A stretch of DNA of 31,987 nucleotides. Origin: Shewanellaceae bacterium UBA2521. Lineage in GTDB: Bacteria; Pseudomonadota; Gammaproteobacteria; Enterobacterales; Shewanellaceae. The stretch lies in the NCBI GenBank assembly GCA_002341165.1, contig DDNL01000085.1, forward strand, positions 1 to 31,987. Direction: 5' to 3'. The position numbers were made by a program, and so were the translations under genes. Positions 23,341-31,535 of this stretch are shown piece by piece (position 1 is the stretch's first letter; the number at the start of each line of letters is the position of its first letter). The notes under the pieces are model-generated. The model had not been told where the DNA came from. It worked only from the letters and a program-made list of their open reading frames with translations, and did no database searches.

Positions 23341-23655
23341 ATTCAAAGTTCTACAGCTTAATAAATTGCGCGTATTTTAGCATAGGTTCGACGGGTTGTT
23401 AGGCTTCAGATAAGGCAAAATATAGATAAAATCAAGGAAACAGAGTATGTTAAGCATCAAATCAGCTTTTGTGCTGTCTATTTTGCATCATTAAAGTATG
23501 AATTGATTCACCTAAGGTCTTATTAAGACTTGTAAGGGTTCTATTTCCAACCCTAACTAGACAGCTAGATGTCACAAAATATCGATTTTAGCCTTTACAT
23601 CGGGATGAATTTACGGCAATATAGTGCGGTTAATTTTTATAGAGATTCAATGTTA
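23341..23655. other. Gene-free region between rsmF and infA
   Basis: About 315 nt without a recognisable gene lie between the divergent rsmF and infA. It holds a possible weak plus-strand promoter (TTGTTA at 23396, TATAGA 19 nt later). There is also a 15-codon open frame with a good SD (ATG at 23447, AAGGA 8-10 nt upstream) and an AGGGTT/AACCCT hairpin just before infA. The infA frame itself is open back to an ATG at 23569, but without an SD or family similarity. Neither this nor the short frame is called as a gene. Confidence 0.4.
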
Positions 23656-23874
23656 ATGGCCAAAGAAGATAATATCGAATTACAAGGTACGGTTTTAGAG
23701 ACTTTACCTAACACAACATTCCGTGTGGAGCTTGAAAACGGTTATGTCGTTACAGCTCATATTTCAGGAAGAATGCGTAAAAACTACATACGTATTCTAA
23801 CAGGTGATAAGGTTACGGTTCAAATTACGCCTTATGATATCAATAAAGGACGTATTGTCTTCAGAGCTCGTTAA
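23656..23874 (+). CDS. infA: Translation initiation factor IF-1
   Basis: This is a 72-residue S1/OB-fold protein, MAKEDNIELQGTVLETLPNT with VELENGYVVTAHISGRMRKNYIRI and GRIVFRAR, essentially the canonical IF-1 length and sequence. It binds the 30S A site during initiation. The start is set at MAKED by family convention; an ATG two codons earlier is better spaced from AGAG and may be the true start, adding Met-Leu. It is encoded tail-to-tail with clpA; infA, clpA, clpS and cspD neighbour each other in many gammaproteobacteria. A clear terminator follows. Confidence 0.96.
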   Translation: MAKEDNIELQGTVLETLPNTTFRVELENGYVVTAHISGRMRKNYIRILTGDKVTVQITPYDINKGRIVFRAR

Positions 23875-23890
23875 TGAGCAAGGTACAAAG

Positions 23891-23918
23891 AGCCAGCACA
23901 CTTTTTGCTGGCTTTTTT
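23891..23918 (+). terminator. Intrinsic terminator of infA
   Basis: AGCCAGCA and TGCTGGCT form an 8-bp stem with a 7-nt loop, followed by a run of six Ts. It lies 17 nt after the infA stop and just before the convergent clpA stop. Confidence 0.9.
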
Positions 23919-23925
23919 GATAATG

Positions 23926-26187
23926 CTAGGGCGTCGTTTCTGAACAGTCTTTGACCTTATAACCTATAGTAAAATCGCCCTTTTTCACACCCACATTCAC
24001 TGTACCACCCTTTTGCAGCTTTCCAAAAAGAATTTCATCAGCCAAAGGTCGCTTGATGTTCTCTAAAATGACTCTTGACATAGGTCTTGCGCCCATAGAT
24101 ATATCGTATCCTTTATCAGCCAAAAGCTCTCTTGCTTCATTCGTCACATCCAATACAACTTGCTTTTGATCCAATTGGACTTGAAGCTCAGTGATAAACT
24201 TATCTACAACTTTACTTATTGCAGGACGCTCTAAGCTGTTAAACCAAATGATATTATCGAGTCGATTACGAAACTCAGGTGAAAATGCGCGATTAACCTC
24301 TTCTATAGCATTAGAAGATTGATCTTGTGATTTAAACCCTATACCAGATTTAACCGTTTCTAACACACCTGCATTAGTCGTCATCACTAAAATGACGTTT
24401 CTGAAATCTGCTTTACGACCATTATTATCGGTTAAAGTGCCATGGTCCATGACCTGAAGGAGTAAGTTATATACATCAGAATGAGATTTTTCAATTTCAT
24501 CTAACAAGACTACACTGTGCGGATGCTTAATCACAGCATCAGTTAAAAGACCACCTTGATCATATCCAACATATCCAGGAGGTGCCCCAATTAAGCGAGA
24601 TACGGTATGACTTTCCATATATTCCGACATATCAATACGTATGATTTCAATACCTAACGCCTTCGCCAACTGATTGGTTACTTCTGTTTTTCCCACACCT
24701 GTCGGCCCTGCAAATAAAAAACTACCCACAGGCTTCTGTTGATCTCCAAGACCGCTACGCGATAAGCGAATCGCAGAAGTTAAGGTGTCAATAGCTTGAT
24801 CTTGCGCAAAAACAACCATACGTAAATTGCGATCTAAATTCTTGAGCACTTCCATATCTGAGGCTGAGACTGATTTTTCTGGAATACGTGCAACTTTAGC
24901 AATAATCGACTCAATATCAGCTTCATTGATAGTCTTGCGCCTGCGGTTAGCAGGCATGAGCCCAGCTCGTGCTCCTGCTTCATCGATGACATCGATAGCT
25001 TTATCTGGCAATCTACGCTCATTGATGTATTTAGATGATAAGCGTGCTGCCGCGCTCAAAGCCATGTTGGTATATTTTATCTGATGATGATTTTCATACT
25101 TAGACTTTAAGCCTTGTAGGATTTTTATCGTATCCAATACACTTGGTTCTTCAACATCAATTTTTTGGAAGCGTCGAGCAAGTGCTCGATCTTTTTCAAA
25201 CACACCTTGAAACTCTTGATAGGTTGTTGCGCCCATACAACGTAATGAACCGCTTGATAATAAAGGCTTTAATAAGTTTGAAGCGTCCATCATTCCACCT
25301 GAAGCAGCTCCTGCTCCAATAATGGTATGGATTTCGTCAATGAATAAAATGGCATGTGGATCTTGATTTAAAAATTTCAATACACTTTTAAAACGCTTTT
25401 CAAAATCGCCGCGATATTTAGTACCTGCTAATAAAGCACCTAAATCTAAAGAATAAACCACTGCATTTTGTATAATTTCAGGTGTTTGTTGCATCACAAC
25501 CCGGTAAGCCAAACCTTCAGCAATAGCTGTTTTACCTACGCCCGCTTCTCCAACAAAAAGAGGGTTGTTTTTACGGCGGCGACACAATACTTGAATGCAG
25601 CGCTCAAGCTCTTGCTCTCGTCCTATAAGAGGATCAACCTGACCTTCTTCAACTTGTCGATTTAAATTGACTGCGTACAAAGATAAAGCATTTTCCTTCG
25701 TTTCATCTAATTCGTTTTCTTCTGAGATAGAGTCTGTACCAGGATCTTCATCTTGTTTTGTAATACCATGAGAAATATAGTTCACCACATCTAACCGCGA
25801 TACTTCGCTGCGACGCAGTAAGTAAACGGCTTGTGAGTCTTGTTCACTGAAAATGGCAACGAGCACATTCACGCCATTAACTTCTGTATTGCCTGATGAT
25901 TGAACATGAAATACAGCGCGCTGCAAAACACGTTGAAATCCTAAAGTCGGTTGTGTTTCACGATTGGTGTCATTCACAGGAAGTCGCGGCGTAGTTTGCT
26001 CGACAAACTCTTTAATTTCCAGCTTCAACTTTTGAATATTCGCACCACAAGCATATAAAGCTTGTTGTGCTGCTGGATTTTCCAGCAAAGCAAGGAGTAA
26101 ATGTTCCACCGTCATGAATTCATGTCTTGCATCTTTTGCCTGCAAAAACGCTTTGTTTAAGGTGACCTCAAGATCTTTATTTAACAT
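23926..26187 (-). CDS. clpA: ATP-dependent Clp protease ATP-binding subunit ClpA
   Basis: This is a 753-residue AAA+ unfoldase. The N-domain (MLNKDLEVTLNKAFLQA to about residue 150) is the ClpS-binding module. The first AAA module has Walker A GEAGVGKT (213-220) and Walker B ILFIDEIH. The second has GPTGVGKT (494-501) and VVLLDEIEKS. A loop IGF at 616-618 matches the ClpP-docking tripeptide position of E. coli ClpA. It unfolds SsrA-tagged and N-degron substrates into ClpP, which is not in the window. The start is ATG with a G-rich SD (GGGGG, 6 nt spacer); an upstream TTG in the same frame is rejected. The start lies 24 nt after the clpS stop, so the two genes are co-transcribed. Confidence 0.96.
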   Translation of the reverse strand: MLNKDLEVTLNKAFLQAKDARHEFMTVEHLLLALLENPAAQQALYACGANIQKLKLEIKEFVEQTTPRLPVNDTNRETQPTLGFQRVLQRAVFHVQSSGNTEVNGVNVLVAIFSEQDSQAVYLLRRSEVSRLDVVNYISHGITKQDEDPGTDSISEENELDETKENALSLYAVNLNRQVEEGQVDPLIGREQELERCIQVLCRRRKNNPLFVGEAGVGKTAIAEGLAYRVVMQQTPEIIQNAVVYSLDLGALLAGTKYRGDFEKRFKSVLKFLNQDPHAILFIDEIHTIIGAGAASGGMMDASNLLKPLLSSGSLRCMGATTYQEFQGVFEKDRALARRFQKIDVEEPSVLDTIKILQGLKSKYENHHQIKYTNMALSAAARLSSKYINERRLPDKAIDVIDEAGARAGLMPANRRRKTINEADIESIIAKVARIPEKSVSASDMEVLKNLDRNLRMVVFAQDQAIDTLTSAIRLSRSGLGDQQKPVGSFLFAGPTGVGKTEVTNQLAKALGIEIIRIDMSEYMESHTVSRLIGAPPGYVGYDQGGLLTDAVIKHPHSVVLLDEIEKSHSDVYNLLLQVMDHGTLTDNNGRKADFRNVILVMTTNAGVLETVKSGIGFKSQDQSSNAIEEVNRAFSPEFRNRLDNIIWFNSLERPAISKVVDKFITELQVQLDQKQVVLDVTNEARELLADKGYDISMGARPMSRVILENIKRPLADEILFGKLQKGGTVNVGVKKGDFTIGYKVKDCSETTP

Positions 26188-26211
26188 GCTTTGCCCCCAA
26201 CACGCTCGCAA

Positions 26212-26526
26212 CTAAGCTCTTTCAACAGAACACAACAAAGGATACTCTTTCTCACGAGAAAAACGATTTGTTAAATCGCACTTAGTTTCGGCTATATCTC
26301 GGGGATATATACCACAAACAGCTTTTCCCTCGTTATGAATCTTCAGCATAGTGCCTGTAGCCTCATTTTGGTTCATAGAAAAGAACATACAAAGTATTTC
26401 TACTACAAAATCCATCGGCGTATAGTCGTCATTATTTAGGACAACCTTGTAAAAAGGAGGCTCTTGCAAGGCTTCTTTTTCTTCAGCCTCTTGTACTTGA
26501 TCTTGATTTTCAAAGATATTTGCCAT
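26212..26526 (-). CDS. clpS: ClpS adaptor for N-end rule degradation
   Basis: This is a 104-residue protein with an acidic disordered N-terminal tail (about 1-24), then the compact ClpS fold: FYKVVLNNDDYTPMDFVVEIL and ATGTMLKIHNEGKAVCGIYPRDIAETK. Asn32, Asp33 and His64 match the N-degron alpha-amino binding residues of E. coli ClpS (Asn34, Asp35, His66). It delivers substrates with bulky hydrophobic N-termini to ClpA. The ATG has GGTGA 6 nt upstream. It is first in the clpS-clpA unit and divergent from cspD, the arrangement known in E. coli. Confidence 0.96.
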   Translation of the reverse strand: MANIFENQDQVQEAEEKEALQEPPFYKVVLNNDDYTPMDFVVEILCMFFSMNQNEATGTMLKIHNEGKAVCGIYPRDIAETKCDLTNRFSREKEYPLLCSVERA

Positions 26527-26707
26527 AAATAGTCACCAAAAAACATATTAAAAAAAACAAACTATAACGATCAAAAACAAAAAAATAAACATCTTATGTT
26601 AAAAAAATCTTGACATAGTAAAGATAAAGTTACATCCTGTGCCTTCTTGAGTAACAACTCAGGTATACAAACACGATTGATATGCTATTGAAAAAGGAAG
26701 TGGACGT

Positions 26708-26929
26708 ATGACAAACGGAACTGTTAAGTGGTTTAATAATGCAAAAGGTTTTGGTTTCATCTGCCCTGAAGGTGGTGGTGATGATGTTTTTGCACATTAC
26801 TCAACTATCCAGATGGATGGATACCGCACACTCAAAGCAGGTCAGCCTGTTTCCTATGAAGTTGTTGAAGGACCTAAAGGCAAACATGCATCTTTAATTC
26901 ATCCAATTTTTGAATCCATGGAAAGCTAA
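26708..26929 (+). CDS. cspD: Cold-shock-domain protein CspD
   Basis: This is a 73-residue single cold-shock domain: GTVKWFNNAKGFGFICPEGG carries RNP1 (KGFGFI), and DVFAHYSTI carries RNP2. The C-terminal end continues beyond the classic CspA length, as in CspD. It binds single-stranded nucleic acid; E. coli CspD inhibits replication in stationary phase. Identity as CspD rather than another Csp rests on the divergent clpS-clpA context. AAGGAAG lies about 9 nt before the ATG. A perfect TTGACA sits at 26610, but no good -10 follows at normal spacing. Confidence 0.92.
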   Translation: MTNGTVKWFNNAKGFGFICPEGGGDDVFAHYSTIQMDGYRTLKAGQPVSYEVVEGPKGKHASLIHPIFESMES

Positions 26930-26946
26930 TTTTTCAAATTGAGATT

Positions 26947-26979
26947 AAGAAATCCGTGGTTTTGATACTCGGGTTTCTT
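26947..26979 (+). terminator. Probable cspD terminator
   Basis: AAGAAATCCG pairs with CGGGTTTCTT (10 bp including one T-G pair) around a 13-nt loop and runs into ATTTCTTCT. It lies about 17 nt after the cspD stop. The U-run is interrupted. A second small hairpin (CTGGC-TTTT-GCCAG) follows near 27004. Confidence 0.5.
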
Positions 26980-27131
26980 ATTTCTTCTACCTCACAAAGA
27001 TGACTGGCTTTTGCCAGACTCTAGCAAAACTAGCATACCCATTCTTACCCTGTACCTCTAGCCGAAAGCCGGTATATATGTTAATATTTATGGTTTATAA
27101 ATCAGCTCATATCTTGATAATATAACTCCCT

Positions 27132-28250
27132 ATGGTACAAGTCACAAAACAAGCAAAAAAAGTCATTATTGGCATGTCTGGCGGTGTCGATTCTTCTGTA
27201 TCCGCGCATTTACTTCTTGAACAAGGCTATCAAGTTGAAGGTCTTTTCATGAAAAACTGGGAAGAAGATGACACAGACGAATACTGCGCTGCTGCATCAG
27301 ATCTTGAAGATGCACAATCTGTATGTAAAACCTTAAATATACCTTTGCATACTATTAACTTTGCTACTGAATATTGGGATAATGTTTTTGAACACTTTCT
27401 GTCTGAGTACAAAGCAGGACGTACTCCCAACCCTGACATCATGTGTAACAAAGAGATCAAATTCAAAGCCTTTTTAGATTTTGCACTCGAAGCATTACAA
27501 GCTGATTACATCGCAACCGGACACTATGTCAGAAGAAGTGATGATGCAGAGCCTCAGTTACTCAGAGGGCTTGATAACAACAAAGACCAAAGCTATTTTC
27601 TCTATACACTCAGTCATGAGCACCTAGCAAAAACGCTTTTCCCTGTAGGTGAACTTGAAAAATATGAAGTACGTGATATTGCAGCAAAGCTCGGTCTGAC
27701 CACAGCTTTAAAAAAAGACAGTACAGGTATTTGTTTTATCGGTGAGCGTAAATTTAAAGACTTTCTAGAGCAATACATTCCTGCTCAGCCAGGTGTGATT
27801 GAAACGACAGAAGGCGATATCGTCGGTGAACATCAAGGTCTGATGTTTTATACTCTTGGACAACGCAAAGGTATTGGCATTGGTGGATTAAAATCCTGCG
27901 CTGAAAAAGCTTGGTATGTCGTCGATAAAGATCTACAGCATAATAAATTAATTATTGGTCAAGGTGGAGATCACCCACGTCTGATGTCGCAAGGCTTTAT
28001 CGCCAGCCAGCTCCATTGGGTTAACCGTCAACCGATCACAAAAAGCCTAGAGCTGACGGTGAAAACACGATACCGTCAAACTGACATTTTATGCAGGCTA
28101 GAGCCTATGGAAAACGATCAAGTACGTGTGTTATTCAACGAACCTGTTGCGGCCGTTACACCTGGTCAATCGGCTGTGTTCTACCAAGGTGATGTATGCT
28201 TAGGTGGTGGTATTATTGATCAACTCATAAGAGAAAAGCATGATGAGTAA
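27132..28250 (+). CDS. mnmA: tRNA-specific 2-thiouridylase MnmA
   Basis: This is a 372-residue protein. It has the PP-loop ATP site SGGVDSS (16-22), catalytic Cys105 (NPDIMCNKEIKF) and the persulfide-forming Cys201 (STGICFIGERKF). It also has the C-terminal HQGLMFYTLGQRKGIGIGG segment and the beta-barrel domain. It adds sulfur at C2 of wobble uridine 34 in tRNA-Lys, -Glu and -Gln. No clear SD lies ahead of the ATG, which is unusual among its neighbours. It overlaps hflD by 11 nt and is the first gene of the mnmA-hflD-purB cluster found in E. coli. Confidence 0.96.
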   Translation: MVQVTKQAKKVIIGMSGGVDSSVSAHLLLEQGYQVEGLFMKNWEEDDTDEYCAAASDLEDAQSVCKTLNIPLHTINFATEYWDNVFEHFLSEYKAGRTPNPDIMCNKEIKFKAFLDFALEALQADYIATGHYVRRSDDAEPQLLRGLDNNKDQSYFLYTLSHEHLAKTLFPVGELEKYEVRDIAAKLGLTTALKKDSTGICFIGERKFKDFLEQYIPAQPGVIETTEGDIVGEHQGLMFYTLGQRKGIGIGGLKSCAEKAWYVVDKDLQHNKLIIGQGGDHPRLMSQGFIASQLHWVNRQPITKSLELTVKTRYRQTDILCRLEPMENDQVRVLFNEPVAAVTPGQSAVFYQGDVCLGGGIIDQLIREKHDE

Positions 28251-28863
28251 TATGGATCAATGCACTATGGCTTTTGCAGGTCTCTGTCAAGCCGTTAAAC
28301 TTATTCAAGAGATTGCTAGAGACGGCGATACAAATTCTACACATCTGCACAATACACTCCAAGCGATACTGGTTACCAATCCAGAAGACGCCGTTGAAGT
28401 CTATGGTTCGGTACAAAATTTAACTCTAGGTTATAAAGTTTTAATTAATCAGCTCACCGATCAGCAACAAAAAGATACTGAATTGATGCGCTATATCTTT
28501 GGTATCATTATGCTTGAGCGCAAGTTATCACGTAAAAACCAGGTGCTTTCTAACTTAGCTTCACGTATTGATCAAGTACATCGCCAGCTCCAACACTTTC
28601 AGATTACTGATCCTCAAGTTTTGGCCAACCTTGCAAGTATTTATAGCGATATCATTAGTCCTTTAGGGCCTCGAGTCATGATTTCAGGCCGACAAAATTA
28701 TATACAAAACAACCTCAATCAAAATAAGATAAGAGCTTTACTGCTCTCTACAATGCGGTCAGCTGTCTTGTGGCGACAATTAGGTGGCAAACGTCGCCAG
28801 CTTATATTTCGTAAAAACGAAATGATTTCACATGCAAAAAAACGACTTACTGAATGCCTTTAG
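28240..28863 (+). CDS. hflD: HflD, high-frequency-lysogenisation protein homologue
   Basis: This is a 207-residue, mainly helical protein, CTMAFAGLCQAVKLIQEIA at the N-terminus with ATLLTNP-like (AILVTNPEDAVEVYGSV) and QILASRIDQV-like (NLASRIDQVHRQLQHF) segments typical of HflD/YcfC. In E. coli it is a peripheral inner-membrane protein that binds phage lambda CII; the cellular role outside phage is unclear. Position between mnmA and purB confirms the assignment. Several in-frame ATGs (28240, 28243, 28252) are possible starts; all overlap or abut the mnmA stop, so translation is probably coupled. Confidence 0.9.
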   Translation: MMSNMDQCTMAFAGLCQAVKLIQEIARDGDTNSTHLHNTLQAILVTNPEDAVEVYGSVQNLTLGYKVLINQLTDQQQKDTELMRYIFGIIMLERKLSRKNQVLSNLASRIDQVHRQLQHFQITDPQVLANLASIYSDIISPLGPRVMISGRQNYIQNNLNQNKIRALLLSTMRSAVLWRQLGGKRRQLIFRKNEMISHAKKRLTECL

Positions 28864-28893
28864 TTTTTCATTTATCTCAGTTAAGGAACATCC

Positions 28894-30273
28894 ATGGCAC
28901 TTTCTACTTTAAATGCTGTATCTCCAATTGATGGCCGATATGGTGCTAAAACTTCAATATTACAACCTATTTTCAGTGAGTGGGGTCTGATCAAATATCG
29001 ATTCCAAATTGAAGTGCATTGGCTCATTCATCTCAGCACATGTAATGAAATAAATGAAGTCCAACCTTTTTCGCAAGCAGATCAAACGTGGCTACAAGAC
29101 TTAGCAGCGAACTTCAGTGAAGCCGATGCACAAAAAGTCAAAGACTATGAGCGCACCACCAACCATGATGTCAAAGCTGTTGAATACTTCTTGAAAGAAT
29201 GCTTAGCAAGTCGAGACAGCTTGAAAAGCTATGCTGAATTTGTACACTTTGCTTGTACTTCAGAAGATATCAATAACTTAGCTTATGCTTTGATGCTTCA
29301 AGATGCGCGAGCACAAATCGTCAACACGCAAATGCAAAGTGTCATTGATGCTATCGCCGCACTAGCAACCACCTATGCAGGTACGCCTCTTTTGTCGCGC
29401 ACACATGGCCAACCCGCTACGCCTAGTACTTTAGGTAAAGAGATGGCCAATACTGCTTATCGTCTAAAGCGTCAATTACAACAGATTCAACAGCAGCCTA
29501 TTCTAGGTAAGTTCAATGGTGCAGTCGGTAACTATAATGCGCATCATAGCGCTTATCCTCAGGTGAACTGGCCACAAGAAGCTCAGGCCTTTGTCGAAAG
29601 TCTAGGCTTAGAGTTTAACCCTTATACAACACAAATCGAGCCACATGATACCATTGCGGAATTGTTTGATGCCATAGCAAGGTTTAACACGATTCTTATT
29701 GATTTTAATCGCGATATATGGAGTTACATCTCGGTTGGCCACTTTAAGCAAAAAACTGTCGCAGGTGAGATTGGCTCTTCGACCATGCCGCATAAAGTCA
29801 ACCCCATTGACTTTGAAAACTCAGAAGGCAATCTCGGTCTAGGTAATGCAATTATGCAGCATTTAGCAGTGAAGCTGCCTATTTCACGCTGGCAACGCGA
29901 TCTGACAGACTCAACCGTTTTGCGTAACCTTGGTGTAGGTTTAGCGCATAGTATCATTGCTTATCAATCGACCCTAAAAGGCATCAGCAAATTAGATGTC
30001 AATGAAGCCAGTTTAACAGCTGAACTTGACGCCAACTGGGAAGTGCTTGCAGAGCCTATTCAAACTGTCATGCGTCGCCATCATATCGAAAAGCCGTATG
30101 AAAAATTGAAAGAACTGACACGTGGCAAGAAAGTTACACGAGAAAGCTTGATTCAGTTTATCGATCAACTTGAATTACCTGATGCAGTGAAACAAGAACT
30201 GAAGCAGCTTACACCACATAACTATACAGGTTATGCACAAAAACTTGCTCAAAATATTACATCTTTAATCTGA
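28894..30273 (+). CDS. purB: Adenylosuccinate lyase
   Basis: This is a 459-residue member of the fumarase/aspartase superfamily. His171 (SRTHGQPATPST) and Ser295 in the signature loop GSSTMPHKVNP are the catalytic acid and base of the E. coli enzyme and fall at the same numbers here. It catalyses two steps: SAICAR to AICAR in IMP synthesis, and adenylosuccinate to AMP plus fumarate. It is a cytoplasmic tetramer. The ATG has AAGGA 6 nt upstream. It follows hflD and is only 7 nt before roxA; a terminator-like palindrome sits just inside roxA, so purB transcripts may partly end there. Confidence 0.97.
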   Translation: MALSTLNAVSPIDGRYGAKTSILQPIFSEWGLIKYRFQIEVHWLIHLSTCNEINEVQPFSQADQTWLQDLAANFSEADAQKVKDYERTTNHDVKAVEYFLKECLASRDSLKSYAEFVHFACTSEDINNLAYALMLQDARAQIVNTQMQSVIDAIAALATTYAGTPLLSRTHGQPATPSTLGKEMANTAYRLKRQLQQIQQQPILGKFNGAVGNYNAHHSAYPQVNWPQEAQAFVESLGLEFNPYTTQIEPHDTIAELFDAIARFNTILIDFNRDIWSYISVGHFKQKTVAGEIGSSTMPHKVNPIDFENSEGNLGLGNAIMQHLAVKLPISRWQRDLTDSTVLRNLGVGLAHSIIAYQSTLKGISKLDVNEASLTAELDANWEVLAEPIQTVMRRHHIEKPYEKLKELTRGKKVTRESLIQFIDQLELPDAVKQELKQLTPHNYTGYAQKLAQNITSLI

Positions 30274-30280
30274 GTCCACT

Positions 30281-31414
30281 ATGCAACTAACTCTCGATCC
30301 TGATAAGTTTATTACACAGCATTGGCAAAAAAAGCCCCTTTTCCTTAAAGGGGCTTTTCCCAATTTTCATGATCCTCTTGATGCTGATGAGCTCGCTGGT
30401 ATGGCCTTAGAAGACTTTATCACATCACGAGTGATTCTTCGTCAAGGCGATCAGTGGATTGCCAAACAAGGTCCTTTCACTGACTATTCTGAATTTGGTT
30501 CAACCCATTGGCAGCTTTTGGTACAAGCTGTTAACCACTGGGTACCCCAATGCCAAGACATAGTCAATGCTTTTGATTTCCTACCCGACTGGCGCGTGGA
30601 TGACTTGATGATGTCTTATTGTACTCCTCAAGGTGGTGTGGGTCCGCATATTGATCAATATGATGTCTTTATTATCCAAGGCCAAGGCACTCGCAATTGG
30701 CAGGTTGGCGCTGAAGGTAGCTATTCATTACGCAAAGATATCAAGCATATGGCGATTATCGAATCTTTCGAACCTATCCTAGATGTGACCATGCAGCCGG
30801 GTGATCTACTCTATATCCCAGCAGGATGTCCGCATCAAGGTATCACGCATACCGATGCACCGGCTTTAAGTTACTCTCTTGGTTTTAGAGCTCCTTTGCA
30901 AAGAGAATTACTCTCAAGTTGGGCAGATTATTTAGAAGAGCATCAACTGGCATCAACTCGCTTTACTTCACCGCAAGATGTGACCAACTCAGGTCTCATC
31001 AGTGAAACCGATCAGCAAGCTATGGTGCAACTCATGAAGCAAAGCCTCTCCGATACAAAATCGATGAAGTCAATGCTCGGCTGCTTATTAAGCCAGTCTC
31101 GTTTTGAGCTTAATATTGAACCTCTTGAACAAGAAGCACCTGAAGACTTACTTGAGCAACTAGTGGCTCAGCACAAAACGCTGTACCGTATTGATGGCTT
31201 AAAGATTATTTGCCATGAGCATGATCAACCTCGTGTATTTATCGATCAGCAAGAATATATTCTTGCCGAGGCAGATCAAGAACAATGCTATCTGTTATCT
31301 AACCTCAAGTTTTATCCACCAAGTCTAATCGAGACATGGTTAGATATGCCACAAGTAAAACAACTCTTACTCAACCTAATCACACAAGGTTACCTCTACT
31401 CTGACAACGAATAG
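30281..31414 (+). CDS. roxA: RoxA/YcfD-like 50S L16 arginine hydroxylase (JmjC/cupin oxygenase)
   Basis: This is a 377-residue 2-oxoglutarate and Fe(II)-dependent oxygenase. The iron triad is His123, Asp125 (GPHIDQYDVF) and His185 (CPHQG), each two residues before the E. coli YcfD positions. HWQKKPLFLKGAFPNF, LLVQAVNHWVP and YSLGFRAPLQREL also follow YcfD closely, and the C-terminal domain is present. The E. coli enzyme hydroxylates Arg81 of ribosomal protein L16. The ATG lies 7 nt after the purB stop, with GAG 6 nt upstream. A 12-bp perfect palindrome with A/T flanks covers codons 16-26, which is unusual for a coding sequence. In E. coli ycfD also lies near purB, with phoPQ between. Confidence 0.93.
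   Translation: MQLTLDPDKFITQHWQKKPLFLKGAFPNFHDPLDADELAGMALEDFITSRVILRQGDQWIAKQGPFTDYSEFGSTHWQLLVQAVNHWVPQCQDIVNAFDFLPDWRVDDLMMSYCTPQGGVGPHIDQYDVFIIQGQGTRNWQVGAEGSYSLRKDIKHMAIIESFEPILDVTMQPGDLLYIPAGCPHQGITHTDAPALSYSLGFRAPLQRELLSSWADYLEEHQLASTRFTSPQDVTNSGLISETDQQAMVQLMKQSLSDTKSMKSMLGCLLSQSRFELNIEPLEQEAPEDLLEQLVAQHKTLYRIDGLKIICHEHDQPRVFIDQQEYILAEADQEQCYLLSNLKFYPPSLIETWLDMPQVKQLLLNLITQGYLYSDNE
30327..30358. terminator. Terminator-like perfect palindrome inside the 5' end of roxA
   Basis: AAAAGCCCCTTT (30330-30341) and AAAGGGGCTTTT (30347-30358) form a perfect 12-bp stem with a 5-nt loop. Seven As precede it and four Ts end it. In the plus direction it lies about 55 nt past the purB stop, where a purB terminator would be expected. 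In the minus direction it ends in seven Ts and is a textbook terminator. It is fully within the roxA reading frame. Confidence 0.6.
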
Positions 31415-31430
31415 CCTTATTATTCAATAT

Positions 31431-31490
31431 AAAACAGCACACTTTCTCATATAAAATGTTCTACACTAAATATGAGCCAAGTGCTGTTTT
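31431..31490 (+). promoter_or_regulatory. Nested palindrome between roxA and the leucine dehydrogenase-like gene
   Basis: The outer arms AAAACAGCAC and GTGCTGTTTT (10 bp perfect, 40 nt apart) enclose inner arms CTCATAT (31446-31452) and ATATGAG (31470-31476). The structure ends in TTTT and lies 16 nt after the roxA stop and 45 nt before the next start. It could be a long terminator for roxA or a leader element of the dehydrogenase gene. Confidence 0.45.
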
Positions 31491-31535
31491 GTATGAAAGT
31501 CCTGTTGCTTTGTACCGAAGACATAGAGGTTTTAT

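Noticed and set aside
23569..23655. 29-codon N-terminal extension of IF-1 from the ATG at 23569
   Set aside because: IF-1 is about 72 residues in this group; the extension has no SD and no family similarity, and looks like leader sequence.
26188..26211. ClpA starting at the upstream TTG
   Set aside because: ClpA proteins start at MLNK; the TTG directly abuts the clpS stop and has no SD at suitable spacing.
26610..26640. sigma70 promoter for cspD from the perfect TTGACA
   Set aside because: No -10-like hexamer occurs at 16-18 nt; the best candidates are too close or too weak to call.
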